Origin: Agapetus fuscipes
Lineage: Eukaryota > Arthropoda > Insecta > Trichoptera > Glossosomatidae
Reading direction: 5' to 3'
Assembly: GCA_951799405.1 (NCBI GenBank)
Contig: OX637353.1
Coordinates: forward strand, 8,060,001-8,124,000
Length of the DNA: 64,000 nt
Shown here: positions 22,384-34,224 of the stretch, one piece after another
Layout: each line of letters opens with the position of its first letter
How positions within the stretch are numbered: position 1 is the first letter of the stretch
Position numbers and translations under genes: made by a program
Notes under the pieces: model-generated
Told to the model about the DNA's origin: nothing
Seen by the model: only the letters and a program-made list of their open reading frames with translations
Database searches by the model: none

Positions 22384-22716
22384 CTTCATTGGCTTCGTTT
22401 CCCGGAGAGGGTGGTCTTCCGTGTTTGTTTAATGGTATATAAAGCCATCAATGGCTTGGCCCCACCTTATCTGGCTGATATGATTTCACCTGTTGAAATG
22501 GGTGTTAGGAGGCAGACACTCAGATCTGCGGGTGATGGAGTAGTCAATTTGGTTCAGCCGCGCCGTCAGATTCGTACAAACTTCGGAGACCGCGCTTTCC
22601 GTGTTGCGGGGCCGGTGGAGTGGAACAGACTGCCACCCGGAGTGAAGAACTCCAAATCTGTGGGTGTATTTCGAGGAGCACTCAAGGCACACTTGTTTAG
22701 AAAGTCTTATCCATGA
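22384..22716 (+). pseudogene. LINE 3'-end remnant (CR1/L2-like)
   Basis: In frame from 22384: LHWLRFPERVVFRVCLMVYK, then NGLAPPYLADM, RTNFGDRAFRVAGPVEWNRL and a final LKAHLFRKSYP before TGA (22714-22716). This is the well-known region after the RT domain in CR1/L2/Rex-type LINEs. The frame is undamaged, but everything 5' of it is missing. A 3' UTR with AATAAA is followed by (TTA)n at 22797-22812, a LINE-type microsatellite tail. Confidence 0.82.
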
Positions 22717-22812
22717 TCGGAGAGGGCCCTTGAGGTGTGACACACACAAAAACGGCGCTCTCTTATCATGTGTAATTTAAAATAAATCAGCCTGTTATTA
22801 TTATTATTATTA

Positions 22813-24399
22813 CTTACAAAAGCATTATTATTTTACCGTTTTTTTTTTAAATTATTTAATATGGAGAGGAATGCAGTTACAGATTTAACTCTGATGGCTT
22901 TGAGAAAAAATAAATCTAATTGCCATCCAAGCAGAATTAAAAACAGCGATACTTTTTGATACCATCACCTGGACGTTTCTAGAAAAGAGAAGAAAGAATG
23001 TGATGAAGCTGAACCAAATGGAAGAAATGAGACTTAAAAATACACAAGTTACAGAAATCATATCAATTTGAGGTTCACTCTCTATGCGCTTAAAAACATA
23101 CATCCATAAAAACACGCGAAGGTTTTTTTTTTTCTACGTGAACCAGACTGACTCTTCAGATGTCAAATCATATTGAATACGTATTCAATTGGTTTTACTA
23201 AATGAGCCGTGTGAAATTGAAAAGGGAAAACTAGATTTTTTTCCAAAAATTAGATTTATACATGAAAACACAAAGAGTGTCATTTGCTCAAAAAAATCAA
23301 CGATTTTCGTATTTGATTCTCAAAGAATCAAATAACATAAAACATTCAAATTGCAATCGTAAAATACTATTCAGCGTGTCGTATTCCATTTTCGCGCGGT
23401 TAAAGTAAACAGATTTTCATTATTTCGGACCGATGCGACTCGGCTGTCCAAAAAAAAGAAGGTAAACGATTATTATGTAGAAAGTAAGGCGAATAAATCT
23501 GCAGACCATCCGAGAAATGACTGTTGGTAGCTATACTTACATGCTACTAATGGTCTCGTTTAGATTCTTGTTCAAATCATGTCTGTGCAGATGAGAATCA
23601 TATTTCCAAGATGACTAAAAATATAAATTCAGTATTGATTAACATGATTACTTACTAAAATTTTCAAACAAGGTTTTTCCGAACGCCACAGGTGCTTCGA
23701 AAAAATCTAGATAATTATTTATCGAAATTGTGATACAATTATTACTTTATAGTTGTCATAAAAATAAATGCATATAATTAAAAGAGCAGTTATTTTATTG
23801 CAGCTTGCATTCAAATATTGCATGATAATATTTTATGATACTTTTAATAAATAAATACCAACTTGTAGTGACTGTTCATTGTTTTTAATCTGTTTATTTG
23901 TATCTTTACAGCGACAAAGATAACTATTGTAACACGTAAATTATTTCATCCATCGCTTCTTAGTAATTTCATTTTTTAAATGTAGGTCTCGGAAATGAAA
24001 AATTTATATAAGGTTACGTGACCATAATATTTTTGACATGTTAACTGTTGTAAATCGTTTGAAAATTTAAATTTGTTAATAAAAGAAAACAGAGTTTTAT
24101 GCCTTTATGGAGCAATATACAGTAAAAAGTTGACTGCAAGTATGAAATATACGAACAGAGTAAATTTTAAATAATTTTACTGAAAAACGTAGAAGATATG
24201 AATGAAATGAGAATAGCGTGTCTGAATAGGAAGAAAATTAGGAACAAATAAAGAGTCAAAAGTTTCAAGAGTCTTGAACGATGCAGTTTTATATTAAACA
24301 CATGAAAATACGACAAACCTTTCGAACTTGCATTAGGTTTTTTTAATACTTAATAATTATTCAATTTAACCATAAATATTGTATTATGGATACTAATAT
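22813..24399. other. No gene seen
   Basis: No feature beyond AT-rich sequence. A minus ORF (22885-23115) overlaps low-complexity DNA. Confidence 0.5.
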
Positions 24400-24645
24400 C
24401 GCAACCTTACAGGTAAAATTGAATAAGAGATTTGAGATGACGTGTATAAAACATTTAATTGGGGGTAACTTGTCATAGCAAGTGAACTAATTATAATGAA
24501 ATGCTCATAAACAAACTTCTAAGCTACAGGATTTTCACATTCTTTTCGGATCTTCTCTGGTAGAAAATAAAAAAAAGAAGCAATTATCTGAGAAATCCGT
24601 GTCAGCTTATAATGTCAATTATTCAGTTTTACTTTTAAGGTGTCG
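24400..24645 (-). mobile_element. MITE-B copy 4, both ends present
   Basis: Ends CGCAACCTTACAGGTAAAAT and, inverted, CGACACCTTAAAAGTAAAAC. Contains AGCTACAGGATTTTCACA, the inverse of the family core. ATAT lies on both flanks. Confidence 0.7.
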
Positions 24646-25567
24646 ATATTTTACCTAGCGTGTAAGTAAAAAAATATTAACAGTAAACAAAATTTAAATT
24701 GACTGGTAGAAAATGATAAGGCATGTCTTCACCAATAATTCCATTCAAAATTAAATTTGAGTATTTTCGCTTATCACACTATCAGTAAATGTTTTAAATT
24801 TGAAATGATAACGCTACATTTAGCGTATCTTGTATTTAAGTGAGACATCTACCTTAGTTACAGATAGATAACGCTGAGTGCTCACTTCGCACTGACAAAC
24901 ACTCGGAACAAAGGGGCAATGAACCAGCCTCGTTATAATGACAATGAATGACGAAAATTAATTTTCTTCATAAATCAACGCGAGCTGTTGATGGCTGGAC
25001 ACCGCAGGGAAAAGGCGACTGCCAAGTAAAACAATGGTACTCGGATTTACATAATTGCCTGCTTAGTTATTACTCAATAGAGATCACTTACAACACATTC
25101 ATGACTGAGGAAACAGTTGACCGGTCGTAGTCTAGTGGTCATCACCTTGGGCCACTAATCAAAAGATATGCAAGAGCTCAAAAATATAAAAAGTTAAAAG
25201 GTGTTTGTATTGACAATGTGAAGATTAATTTTAAATTAATAACGTAAAAATAAAACACAAAAGTTTTTCTTCGCATGTCCTCTTGATAATGATGTGATAA
25301 CATCGAAAACGATCGTGGAAATAAATGAACTCGTGAAAGAAAACTTTGTCATATTTTTACATTAAAAATATAAAAAGATCCATAATATTCCTGTAAATAT
25401 CACGGCACTTTCAGGAAGATTCATGGCGAATAGGCTCCTACATGTCCTTCGACAAGGGTAAGTGACTCTGGCATTCCTTTCTGAAGACTGAGCTTGTAGC
25501 TTTAGCAACTTTGGAGAGATTGCCGTCAAAAACGATTTATAATCAAATATGTAACTGACAAAGAACA
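24646..25567. other. No gene seen; isolated tRNA-like A box
   Basis: GTAGTCTAGTGGTCATCACC at 25127-25146 looks like a SINE head (tRNA A box) without a B box. Nothing else. Confidence 0.4.
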
Positions 25568-25735
25568 CGTGTAGTTGCTACATGTGTACTTTTAAATTAA
25601 AATCCAAGCCTTAAATAAACATACTCCCTGCAACTTTGCCGACCTTTCCTGATCCAGGGGGGACACTTGCAAAGTGAAACATTTCATATGGTGTAAGTGG
25701 TCTTTTTATACCACAATATAAGTCAAAAGATGAAA
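25568..25735 (-). repeat. Rep-A copy, 5' two-thirds, diverged
   Basis: CCCTGCAACTTTGCCGACC and the TATAAGTC end are recognisable. The 3' tail is absent. Confidence 0.6.
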
Positions 25736-26058
25736 AAATCTGGGTTTACAATTTGGGGATGAACCATAAAAAAATGTATTTTACAAGTGAAATTAAATAA
25801 AAAATCTTGTCAACTTGAAACATAAAATTAAAGCAAAGACCTTGAGAGGGCATAAATCAAATTACCTTGTCAGCTATATCAAATTTACGTCGAATTTGAA
25901 AAGGAAAATTCTACAGGCACAACACACTTTTTACAAATTTGTTAGTCAAATAGAAGTGTATGTTTTTTCAGGTGATGTTGGAAAATATTCTTACAGTTCA
26001 TGTAAACATCATGATTAGTTTATGTATATACCTACAAGAACCAATCATATTACAAGCA
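25736..26058. other. No gene seen
   Basis: A plus ORF (25815-26018) shows no family features. Confidence 0.45.
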
Positions 26059-26329
26059 CAGTAGAACCTCGATTAACCGGCCTATTGCGGACCAAGTCTT
26101 ACCTGTGAAGACCGGAATCAATGCCACAATGTACCTACAATTAAATCACATTTAATGTAGGTATTAACACATGGTTAATTGATAAACACAGTTATGTAAT
26201 ATGTACCTCCGTACATTTTATTTTAATTTAAAAAAAAATACATTTGTGAAGAGGAATGCAATACAGCAACCTATTCAGCCTGGCCAGAAACAGGTATTAA
26301 TATCATCAATTCTTTTTTTTTTAATAGGT

Positions 26330-26530
26330 TTGTGGAAAGGAATGCCATTCACCAAACTATTTGGCCTGGCCAGTTGTCTTTATGCGAAAGCAGAAGCTTG
26401 TGTGCATGCAATGGCATCTGTTGAACCAGGGTCGAGGTTATGGTCAAGTGGGCCAGACGCAGATTCGAACCAACGTTATTCTGTTCCAAATACGCTAGAA
26501 AGATCAGCCACTTGAACCCCTCGGCCATAA
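26330..26530 (-). mobile_element. SINE-S2, tRNA-derived
   Basis: The minus strand begins GTTATGGCCGAGGGGTTCAA (A-box area, like tRNA-Ser/Leu) and has the B box GGTTCGAATCT ~45 nt later. The body includes GCACACAAGCTTCTGCTTTC, which recurs at 57749-57875. The T-run at 26312-26323 corresponds to its A-rich tail. Confidence 0.7.
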
Positions 26531-26575
26531 CATCGACATAATATGTATAAAGTTACACTGACAGTAAGATAATCA

Positions 26576-26694
26576 CGGTGTTATTCTCAAAGACCAAAGC
26601 CGTGGCTCATCCACAGCCTACAGCAAATTTTCCATACAAAAAATCGATGATCCGTAGATCAAAGTATGGATCAAATGTTTTGTGAATAGCACAG
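26576..26694 (+). mobile_element. MITE-C copy
   Basis: TIRs CGGTGTTATTCTCAAA and TTTGTGAATAGCACAG. The centre GATGATCCGTAGATCAAAG is nearly palindromic. Best-preserved copy of the family. Confidence 0.7.
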
Positions 26695-27020
26695 AAAGAA
26701 AACTAATGATTGTAAAATATAAGTTTTTTTTTTTGTAGCTATGTCCCAACATTTCTTTCCATCAAAAAAGTTCACTTTACTACTTAACATAAGCTAAAGC
26801 AATTTTAACTACAAAACAAGCTTTCTTTAACATGATATCTTTATCGGAACTTAATTCTTCATTGCCCCACGTATAGTTCCGTAACAAAAAAGTTAGGTTC
26901 GGTTAACGTGACCTCGGATAATCGAGGTTCTACTGCACGCTGAGCGAACGCGTAGCATTATACATTCTTAAAGCATCATTCTGAAATACGGCAATTTATT
27001 TTAACTCATTTGCAAGCGGC

Positions 27021-27126
27021 TCGCAAAAAAAAAAGATTCATTGGTATTCATGAAAGTGCTGGGTTGGTGAACTCGAACCAAGAACACCGCGTTGAAGGCT
27101 GATGGACACTATATAGGTCACGGACC
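27021..27126 (-). mobile_element. SINE-S3-like tRNA head
   Basis: Minus strand: GGTCCGTGACCTATATAGTG, then GGTTCGAGTTC (B box, ~27070-27080) about 45 nt later, ending in an A-run at ~27024-27034. A single copy, so less certain than the other SINEs. Confidence 0.45.
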
Positions 27127-27319
27127 CATGCATTAGGTGGCAAAAGTTGCGTGACATACCGCAAGTATGTATAAAACAATACTACGTTTGAACTAGTTTG
27201 AAAAAGAAAGAAATGGCGGTTGATCTGTGATGTTGGCGGCTAGGGTTTTTTTTCTGTTAGTTTTTGATGTCCATACAGATTATAATTTGTTGATTTTAAA
27301 AATGTAATTTGTTTTATAG

Positions 27320-27570
27320 GTATGTTCCTTGACTTATAGGTTGGTTTGCGGCTCACCAACCATGCTGTAGAAATGGTTCACTTTGCCAAAGTCACCCCTG
27401 TTTTCAGGGAAGGTCAGCAAGAGTTGCAGGGTGTATGTCCATGTGAGATTCTGGTTTTTATATTGTAGGACCACATGCGGCATGTTTAAGAGCGAACTTG
27501 AGCATGTCTGTTTGTGAAAGTGCATATAATGTGAATCTTTTATGTTACATATATTTTGCAACTTAGATTA
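27320..27570 (+). repeat. Rep-A copy, full length
   Basis: From CCTTGACTTATAGGTTGG to TTAGATTAGATTAG. The cysteine frame is broken by a one-base loss near 27370. Confidence 0.8.
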
Positions 27571-28264
27571 GATTAGAACTTAACCAAAGCGTTTAACAAC
27601 AACAACAGTATAGAAACTAAAAACATCTTATTTGTAGCGTTTTAGTTTCAAAAGAAAAGATTTGTACTGTACGTACTGAGTATACAACATTAGGTCACGT
27701 GAATAGAAAAATGTATTGAACATACCCCCAGCACCCCTAGAAAGTTATTTAGTTTTCATACATTTTTTTGGATTTAACGGCATGTTTTATCCTTGGGTTA
27801 CCTGCTGGTCACCGATTGTCTCCAGATTAGGCTACGGTCATGTTATACGAAAGAATAACAAAGGAAAATATTAAATGTTTACATATATTTGTACGAAACT
27901 AAGCGTTCCTAGCGGCACGTTCGTTTGCTTGTGGTATATGTGTGTAAATGGAATCGGTATAAATAATTAACGATTGTTTAATGGGTACACCATAAACAAT
28001 GCAATTGTGCATTAAGGTTGTGTATACAAAATGAAATATCGCACTTTCATTGTTCATGATTATGTAAATTAAAACCGATGGTACTACCTAGTCTCATAGA
28101 TATTGCTTTAGAATACATGTGCATGAAGAACAGCAGAAATTACGAATTTGAATTTTTCTCGACGCTAAAACGTCACAGCTCTGCGTAATTAGGGTCCTTC
28201 ATCACAATCATAAAGACAGAAAGCTTGAGAAAATATATATTACCTAATCATTTGAGGTTGGATT
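27571..28264. other. No gene; degraded MITE-F half
   Basis: About 27640-27790 carries TAGTTTTCATACATTTTTTT, as in MITE-F. The remainder is unassigned. Confidence 0.4.
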
Positions 28265-28375
28265 TTATTTGTAAGTACACATTCAGCATTTGTAAGCGCG
28301 AACTACACGTGTTGGTTTGTGGGCATACATCTGAGAGCTTTAAATGAATATATCCTTGCAACTTAGATTATAGAT
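28265..28375 (+). repeat. Rep-A copy, 3' part only
   Basis: GTAAGTACACATTCAGCATT through CTTAGATTATAGATAG. Only 196 bp before the next copy, which shares the unusual GTAAGTACACAT variant, so the two may be locally related. Confidence 0.65.
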
Positions 28376-28570
28376 AGACAGCTGATCGGAGAGTCAAATA
28401 TGCCTAAATTATTGTCCTAATCTGCAATGTTGATTTGTAATGTTGGCGGCCTATTCATGCATATTTTATGGTATTAAGTAATATACCTTTTGACATTTTT
28501 TTTAATAGATTTATTTTTAAGATTCTGTTGTTTTTTATAAACCTAAATGTTATTTATTATTTGTATTCCT

Positions 28571-28812
28571 TGCCTTGTAGGTTGGTATGAGGCTGACCCC
28601 CCATACTATAAAAATGGTCCGCTTTGCCAATGTCACTTCTGTTTCAGGAAAGGTCGGCAAAAGTTGCAGGGTGTATGTTCATTTAAAGTTTGGTTTTTGA
28701 ATTGTAAGTACACATGCAGCATTTGTAAGCACGAACTTACACGTGTCTGTTTGTGTTCATGCATTTAATATGAATTTTAAATGTTAATATATATCTTTGC
28801 AGTCATCTATGA
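28571..28812 (+). repeat. Rep-A copy with intact cysteine-rich frame
   Basis: The frame 28547-28768 is open from before the repeat through ...GPLCQCHFCFRKGRQ... to the stop. All nine cysteines are kept despite many other changes relative to the copy at 18517. Confidence 0.75.
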
Positions 28813-29089
28813 TGTAAAAAAATATTAATAATAAAGAGTTAATGGAAAGAATGAGTGAAGTTAAAGTTTCCTTTTGTTTTTCCTTTGTGTTGCAATTGTT
28901 TAAGTACACAAGTCTATTAGTCATACTTTCAGCGTTGGCCGTTAGTTTATTAATGAACGTAAAGAGTGGAAACCTGATAAGCGAATAGCCATACTTATCA
29001 ACTTCTCAGACTGTTGTCTACGCTAATGACTACAGAAGAATATGGAAAAGAAGAACAACTTCTGAGGGGTAGAAGTTGCAACGATAGTT

Positions 29090-29254
29090 TACCCGTAGTA
29101 CGAGTTTTTTTTCATAATACTCTAATATCGGTTATTCGAGAAAATTGTAAGTAAGTTCGGAACCTTTTTTGTCAGAGGTGCTTTGTAAGTTCATATACAT
29201 TTTTCTTGAATACTCGATACTTCGGGTATTAAGAAAAAACTCGTACTACGGGTA
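29090..29254. mobile_element. MITE-H, palindromic element
   Basis: The left TACCCGTAGTACGAGTTTTT and inverted right TACCCGTAGTACGAGTTTTT ends pair for about 30 bp, and imperfectly further in (TATTCGAG/TATTCAAG). 165 bp, no ORF, single copy here. Confidence 0.65.
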
Positions 29255-29311
29255 CAGACATGTCAATCTCAGGTTATATTGCAAGCTATACGATCTATTT
29301 TGTACATAGCT

Positions 29312-29491
29312 GGGGTGGAAATCTCGACTAATGTCGTTAGGTCTTACCGCATGAAGTATAAGATGAAATAAAACATGGCGGCGTATCAACAGCTGATACA
29401 TTTTTTATTATACAAAGATCAGCTGTTCGGGCACCGCCATGTTTTATTCCGTCCTATCGTCAAATAGGTACGGTAAGATCTACCGACAGCC
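29312..29491. mobile_element. MITE-D copy, right end truncated
   Basis: GGGGTGGAAATCTCGA, ATGGCGGCGTATCAACAGCTG, the inverted AGCTGTTCGGGCACCGCCAT, and GGTAAGATCTACCGACAGCC. Replaced by unrelated sequence after 29491, where the 44493 copy continues to CCACCCC. Confidence 0.7.
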
Positions 29492-29845
29492 AACACCTTC
29501 TCTCAGGGTCAGTCTCCCCTCCACTGACCCACGCCCTGTATATCCATCCCATCCGGGGATGTGTCACAGGACTCGTATGCAAAAGTTATGTGAGATACGA
29601 GTGGCAGAAGGCCCTTCCGAGAAGCTACACTTTCCCGCTCTCGACACTTTCACCGCTGGGAGGCTAGAGGTAGGATAACACTGATAAGGCGGTATTTTTT
29701 TTATTTAAACAATGTATGGCTGTTCACCGTTTTTTGTGAACATTGTGACCAAGCTCTGCTACAAAAAACATTTTTCTATTCAAGATTCAAGAGCTTATAG
29801 AAAAAAAGAAAAACGATATGAAATCAATTCTATTGTTTTATTTTA
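29492..29845. other. GC-rich unassigned segment
   Basis: 29492-29690 is clearly richer in G+C than the surroundings and lies in an ORF (29439-29678) whose first part is MITE-D. No protein family is recognised. It may be a host exon fragment or part of a longer MITE-D variant. 29691-29845 is AT-rich. Confidence 0.3.
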
Positions 29846-30172
29846 CGCGGGTTAAATTTAATTAAAACTGGTAATTTTGTAATGCACAATTTGTTTGTTC
29901 ACTTTCGGTTCAGATACTGAGTCAAATTACACTTGCTCGATACAACGGTCAGTTGGCTTCTGCCCCACAGAGTTTTGGTCCTTATTTTATAGCAAGAATA
30001 AAGAACATTCTCGAATCATTTAAAATTGGTACATACGAGACTTTGCTAGAACATCCGAACAATCTCGAACAATACAAATTATATAAGCACCTATTTTTTA
30101 TTTATTTCTAGAACAGACTTTCTTATCAACTCACACAGACAATCTACAAACATCAACTTCATATTCGTAACA
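29846..30172 (-). mobile_element. Probable solo LTR, same family as 13039-13353
   Basis: Minus strand begins TGTTACGAATATG, shares TTCGAGATTG, AAAGTCTCG and AAATAAGGACCAAA with the first copy, and ends AACCCGCG. Confidence 0.55.
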
Positions 30173-31098
30173 CTATACATGCGGAACAAAAACTTGACTT
30201 GTTTTTTTATGTCAATTACATGTCAAGACAGTTGAATAAGTCGCCTTTGTATTGCAGGCATTATTTTAGTGTGTATATATGAGTAGCTGAGTTTACTTAG
30301 TTGCCACGTTCTACGTTTACGATAAGAGCAACAGGTGGTAATTACTATATATCGCCTTGGAGGCGTTCAGGCCAAAGGAAATATAATATTATGTCAGTAC
30401 CAGAATTATAAGGAAACTTAAACGCTCAGTAGAGGCACTGTATTTATTTCCATATATTTTTATGTTAAAATGCCATCGGAAAAAAATGTACTACGAGTGC
30501 ACACGGTAAAACTTTTGTTCTGCTCCAACCTAATAATGAAACATGAATCAATGTAATATTTTTCAAAGGAAAAACTAGAAAAGCAAATGTTTACATTTTA
30601 AATATGCGAGCGATGTAAACAGGGGTTTTCCAAGTTCAACTAGAAATTGTAAAAGTGACAAATTAGACAATTTTCACATCAAAGTCATATTATGTGAGTA
30701 TTTTAAACAACACAATAAATGAAGCTGTAATGTATCAAACCCTTAATCATATTTTAAAATCTATTTTTGAAGTTTAAAACCTTCATCAGTTCCTTGGCGT
30801 ATATGTTGGTATAAGTTTCTCCATATGTGTAGCTTAGCAACCACACTTTAATTAAGACAAATTAAAACATAAACACAGTTGCACACATTCAAGACAATAA
30901 GGTCATTACTAAAGCAATTTGTTTGCACAATTCCATTTTCATTAATTTTATCAGTATTGTAATTTGCAAGCCAATAAAATGTAAGAAATCAACCGCTTAT
31001 CGACAAGAGCAATAACTGTGCTCGTTCTTGCCCTTGAACGTTTGCCTACTGGGTAAGTACCTATCTGCGTCAGAGCAATGCAATGGCTTCCTCTAAAA
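30173..31098. other. No gene seen
   Basis: About 30418-30485 is a MITE-F half (AAACGCTCAGTAGAGGCACTG). 31091-31098 is the left target duplication of the hAT MITE. Confidence 0.5.
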
Positions 31099-31681
31099 CA
31101 GGGGTCGGCAACCTTTTGTTGCAAAAGGGCCAAATATTTTACGTGGGATTTAGTGCGGGCCGCACTTGGCGGATCTAACGGTCAGCATTTCAGTACATGC
31201 TGACTACCCCCCCCCCCCCCCGCCACGTCATGTATCGTGAACATTAATAAATTGACTTACGAACTACAAATGAAATTCAATATTGATTCTACCCCCCATA
31301 ATAAATCTCATATTATAGAATCGCCGCCAATTCAATATGGGAATCCCCCCATTCGGGGAACTCACGCGAATCGACACCGGCCTACATAGGGAAATCTACC
31401 CACAAATTCTACTCCCCCCCTTTGGATAAGTTTGACCACCTTTCGAGTCTAAGATCCGCCCCTACGCTTGGAGCACATGTCCTTGCCTAAAATATTTTAG
31501 TTATAAAAATAAAACGCTTTTTGTCCATTTTTACGACATTAATTGTTGTATTTTTTTTTCACTCCATTGTGTATGTGTATGATATCGTCCGGCACATGCG
31601 TTGCGGCGAATATCTTGCGGGCCGCACCAAGACGCCGTAAGGGCCGCATGCGGCCCGCGGGCCGCAGGTTGCCGACCCATG
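31099..31681. mobile_element. hAT-derived MITE, complete
   Basis: The ends CAGGGGTCGGCAACCT and, inverted, CATGGGTCGGCAACCT are flanked by a perfect 8-bp duplication CTCTAAAA (31091-31098, 31682-31689). 583 bp, no transposase. The ends are GC-rich (GCGGGCCGC). A C-run lies at ~31206-31220. Confidence 0.9.
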
Positions 31682-31849
31682 CTCTAAAACAAGAAATACC
31701 AAACAACGCGAATGCGGTCGACTGATTCAGTTTTTGTATCAATCACAGATATTGCATAAACCTGATTGAAATAAATTGTTACAACAGGGACGAGAAAATT
31801 AAAAACAATGGAGATTCAACATTTTCAAAAATAACCACCTTTTCACACG

Positions 31850-31970
31850 GGCCATTTTCGGTCTGGATCCGGGCGCTAAATTAATGTGATCGCCGGATAG
31901 TGTGAAAGCTTACACACATCCCCACACACTACACGACTTCCGATCCGGTACCGGGCCGGTTCGCGTGCGA
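31850..31970 (-). mobile_element. MITE-I copy
   Basis: Inverse orientation to 36746: shares GTCGTGTAGTGTGTGGGGATGT-type centre, GCTTTCACAC and the GTGTGAAAAG end. Confidence 0.5.
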
Positions 31971-32029
31971 AGGGACTTTTTCTGAATTAATCGTAGACAA
32001 AAAAAGTGTTTGAATTTCTTATTCAAACT

Positions 32030-32283
32030 CTTTTGTAGGTTGGTATGCGGCTGACCACCCATGCTGTAGAAAATGGTTCACTTTGCCAATGTCACCCCTG
32101 TTTCAGGGAAGGTCGGCAGGAGTTGCAGGGTGTATGTTCATTTGAGATCCGGGTTTTTATATTGTAGGACCACATACGGCATGTTTAAGCGCGAACTTAG
32201 GTATACGTGCCTGTTGGTGAAAATGCATATAATGTGAATCTCTAATGTAACATATATTTGGAAACTTAGATTAGATTAGATTC
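32030..32283 (+). repeat. Rep-A copy, full length
   Basis: The cysteine frame is open to the GGGTTTTT run, where one extra base brings in TAG. Ends TTAGATTAGATTAGATTCG. Confidence 0.8.
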
Positions 32284-33210
32284 GTATTCTAATGTCAACT
32301 TTAATGATAAATATAAAAATAAACTAGAACATGTGTACCAAACAAGATTTACATCTAACGAAGGATTATTTGTGCCAAAAATTAAAAACAAATATATGGA
32401 CAAAGAACGTTGGATTACCTTGTGCCAAAATTATTTAATTTATTACCAATGGACTTAAAAAAAATCTACAAACATTAAAAAAATTATAATATCTTTGAAG
32501 ATTTACACTAAATACTAAGTCTTTTTATTTTTTTATTTCGATTGTTGCACCCGATGAAAAACTGAAGATTTCAGTTTATCGGGACAAAAAATTGTTTAAT
32601 TTTAAGATTTATTATATACTGTAAAATTGTTTATGAAATAAAAAAATAAAATAAAAAAAAAACAAAACATAAAATATTTCCAATCAAAAAATGTTTATTT
32701 AAAAATTCAAAAACATATGATTTTTTACTCTAATTATATTTATGTTCGTTTTGTTTTTGACTGCCACTTCGATTTGACTGTTTTTCATCATAATAAAAGC
32801 CTTGATGACAGCTTTTTTTCATATTCTCTCATATGTTGTAGCTTTATGTTATTTAACATATTATAATCTTCAGCTTCACCTTGATTCTTGTTTTTAATAT
32901 TTTACTGTGAGAAAAATGCATAGACTTACATGTGTTTATTATCTACCGTATGTCATTAGATAACGATGGGTGAACATACCTGTAACAATAAGAAAAGGAC
33001 ATGGTCAAATAATTGAAAGAAAGGTAATTTAAAAGTGAGCCTAAAAGCGTATTCCTTGACTTAATGACATCAATAAAAGTAGCTGGACTTCTTTTTTTTT
33101 TTCAAGAAAATTTTACATTCTCGGGGACTTGGGACGGGAATTTCATTGTTGCGTTCACAATGCACACACACGAATTGTTGTATTTTTAATTGATGTCAAA
33201 ATATATAATA
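32284..33210. other. No gene; very AT-rich
   Basis: Poly-A and poly-T runs (32640-32665, 33092-33103). Nothing recognisable. Confidence 0.5.
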
Positions 33211-33259
33211 ATTTACTACCTGAGGATGACCATATTGGTCGAAAACGTTAGTAGTTAAT
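33211..33259 (+). ncRNA. Hammerhead-like ribozyme motif
   Basis: Stem I is ATTTACTAC (33211-33219) with GTAGTTAAT (33251-33259), one mismatch. The box is CTGAGGA (33220-33226) plus an extra T. Stem II is GACCA/TGGTC around TAT, then GAAA (33241-33244). Stem III is the palindrome AACGTT (33244-33249). The candidate cleavage base is A33250. Downstream, GTGAAATATAAACAGTGTTTT is shared with the region next to the 47066 motif, so both belong to one repeat family. Confidence 0.45.
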
Positions 33260-34224
33260 CTAAAATTTAATTTTTAAATTTATGATATTTTTGTGAAATA
33301 TAAACAGTGTTTTAAAGTTAATAAGGTGTTATTTATTTATATAACAATCGAAAAAACATGAATTTTCACAGTGTTAATACACAAACCATAAAAAATATAT
33401 GATGTCAAAATAATTTACATTTGCATGTAAAACAATTCAGTGTTATATGGACAATGCAAAAATTAAAATATACCCGCAAAAGTATAATCACAAGAGTGTG
33501 ACTCTTGTTAAATACGAGTTTAATTAACAACCATTAATAATATTGTATTATTTTCAATTATATGGGTTTGGTAACTAAGAAAATGGATAAACCTGTTATA
33601 AGGTAATAAAACGGAATCTGAAAAACTTCCATAGAGTAAGTATGTTATGTTTTGTAGTATAAGACTAAATAATAAATAGCTTTCTTCAAATACTTATGCT
33701 AAATTGCAGCAACCACATTTCCCAAGTACACTCGGGTACCAGCTCATGTTGATTTAAAAATGAATAATATGATTTAAAAATGAATAATATGATTTAAAAA
33801 AATCAAAGGTTTTACACTAATAAACAAAGCCGCTATACATTACGAGCACGATAAGATGACTTTAAACAAAATAACAAAGTTAAACAGGGTTTTTTCCATT
33901 AATAAACTTTTCAACCGGTTTAATCTAAAACAGATTTTTTTGTGAATAAACTGGTTAGATGATTAGTTAATACCCCAGAGATTTTTTTTTCATGTTTAAA
34001 CCCGTATACATGGCTAGTTTCGTTTAGATTTTTTTTAAATTTATTATAGTGATAAAAAATAGCTCGTTCAATTACAAACTTATAACAAAGGACTCATATA
34101 AGCATACTTGCATTATTTATGTGGCCTATTATCGATTAAAACTAGATACCTTAGTGGCAAGTAACATAGGTTTTTTTTGCATTTAGTAACCTTGACATTA
34201 TAACAATAATTACGATGCAAGTAA
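33260..34224. other. No gene; short tandem repeat
   Basis: Three units of about 20 bp (TGATTTAAAAATGAATAATA) at about 33752-33800. 33880-33975 has MITE-E-like words. Otherwise AT-rich. Confidence 0.45.

Larger units (their letters stand above)
26059..26935. mobile_element. Tigger/pogo-type MITE with two nested insertions
   Basis: The left end CAGTAGAACCTCGATTAACC and inverted right end CAGTAGAACCTCGATTATCC are the typical Tigger/pogo TIR. No transposase. It contains SINE-S2 (26330-26530) and MITE-C (26576-26694), so it is older than both. The expected TA target duplication is not evident. Confidence 0.75.
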
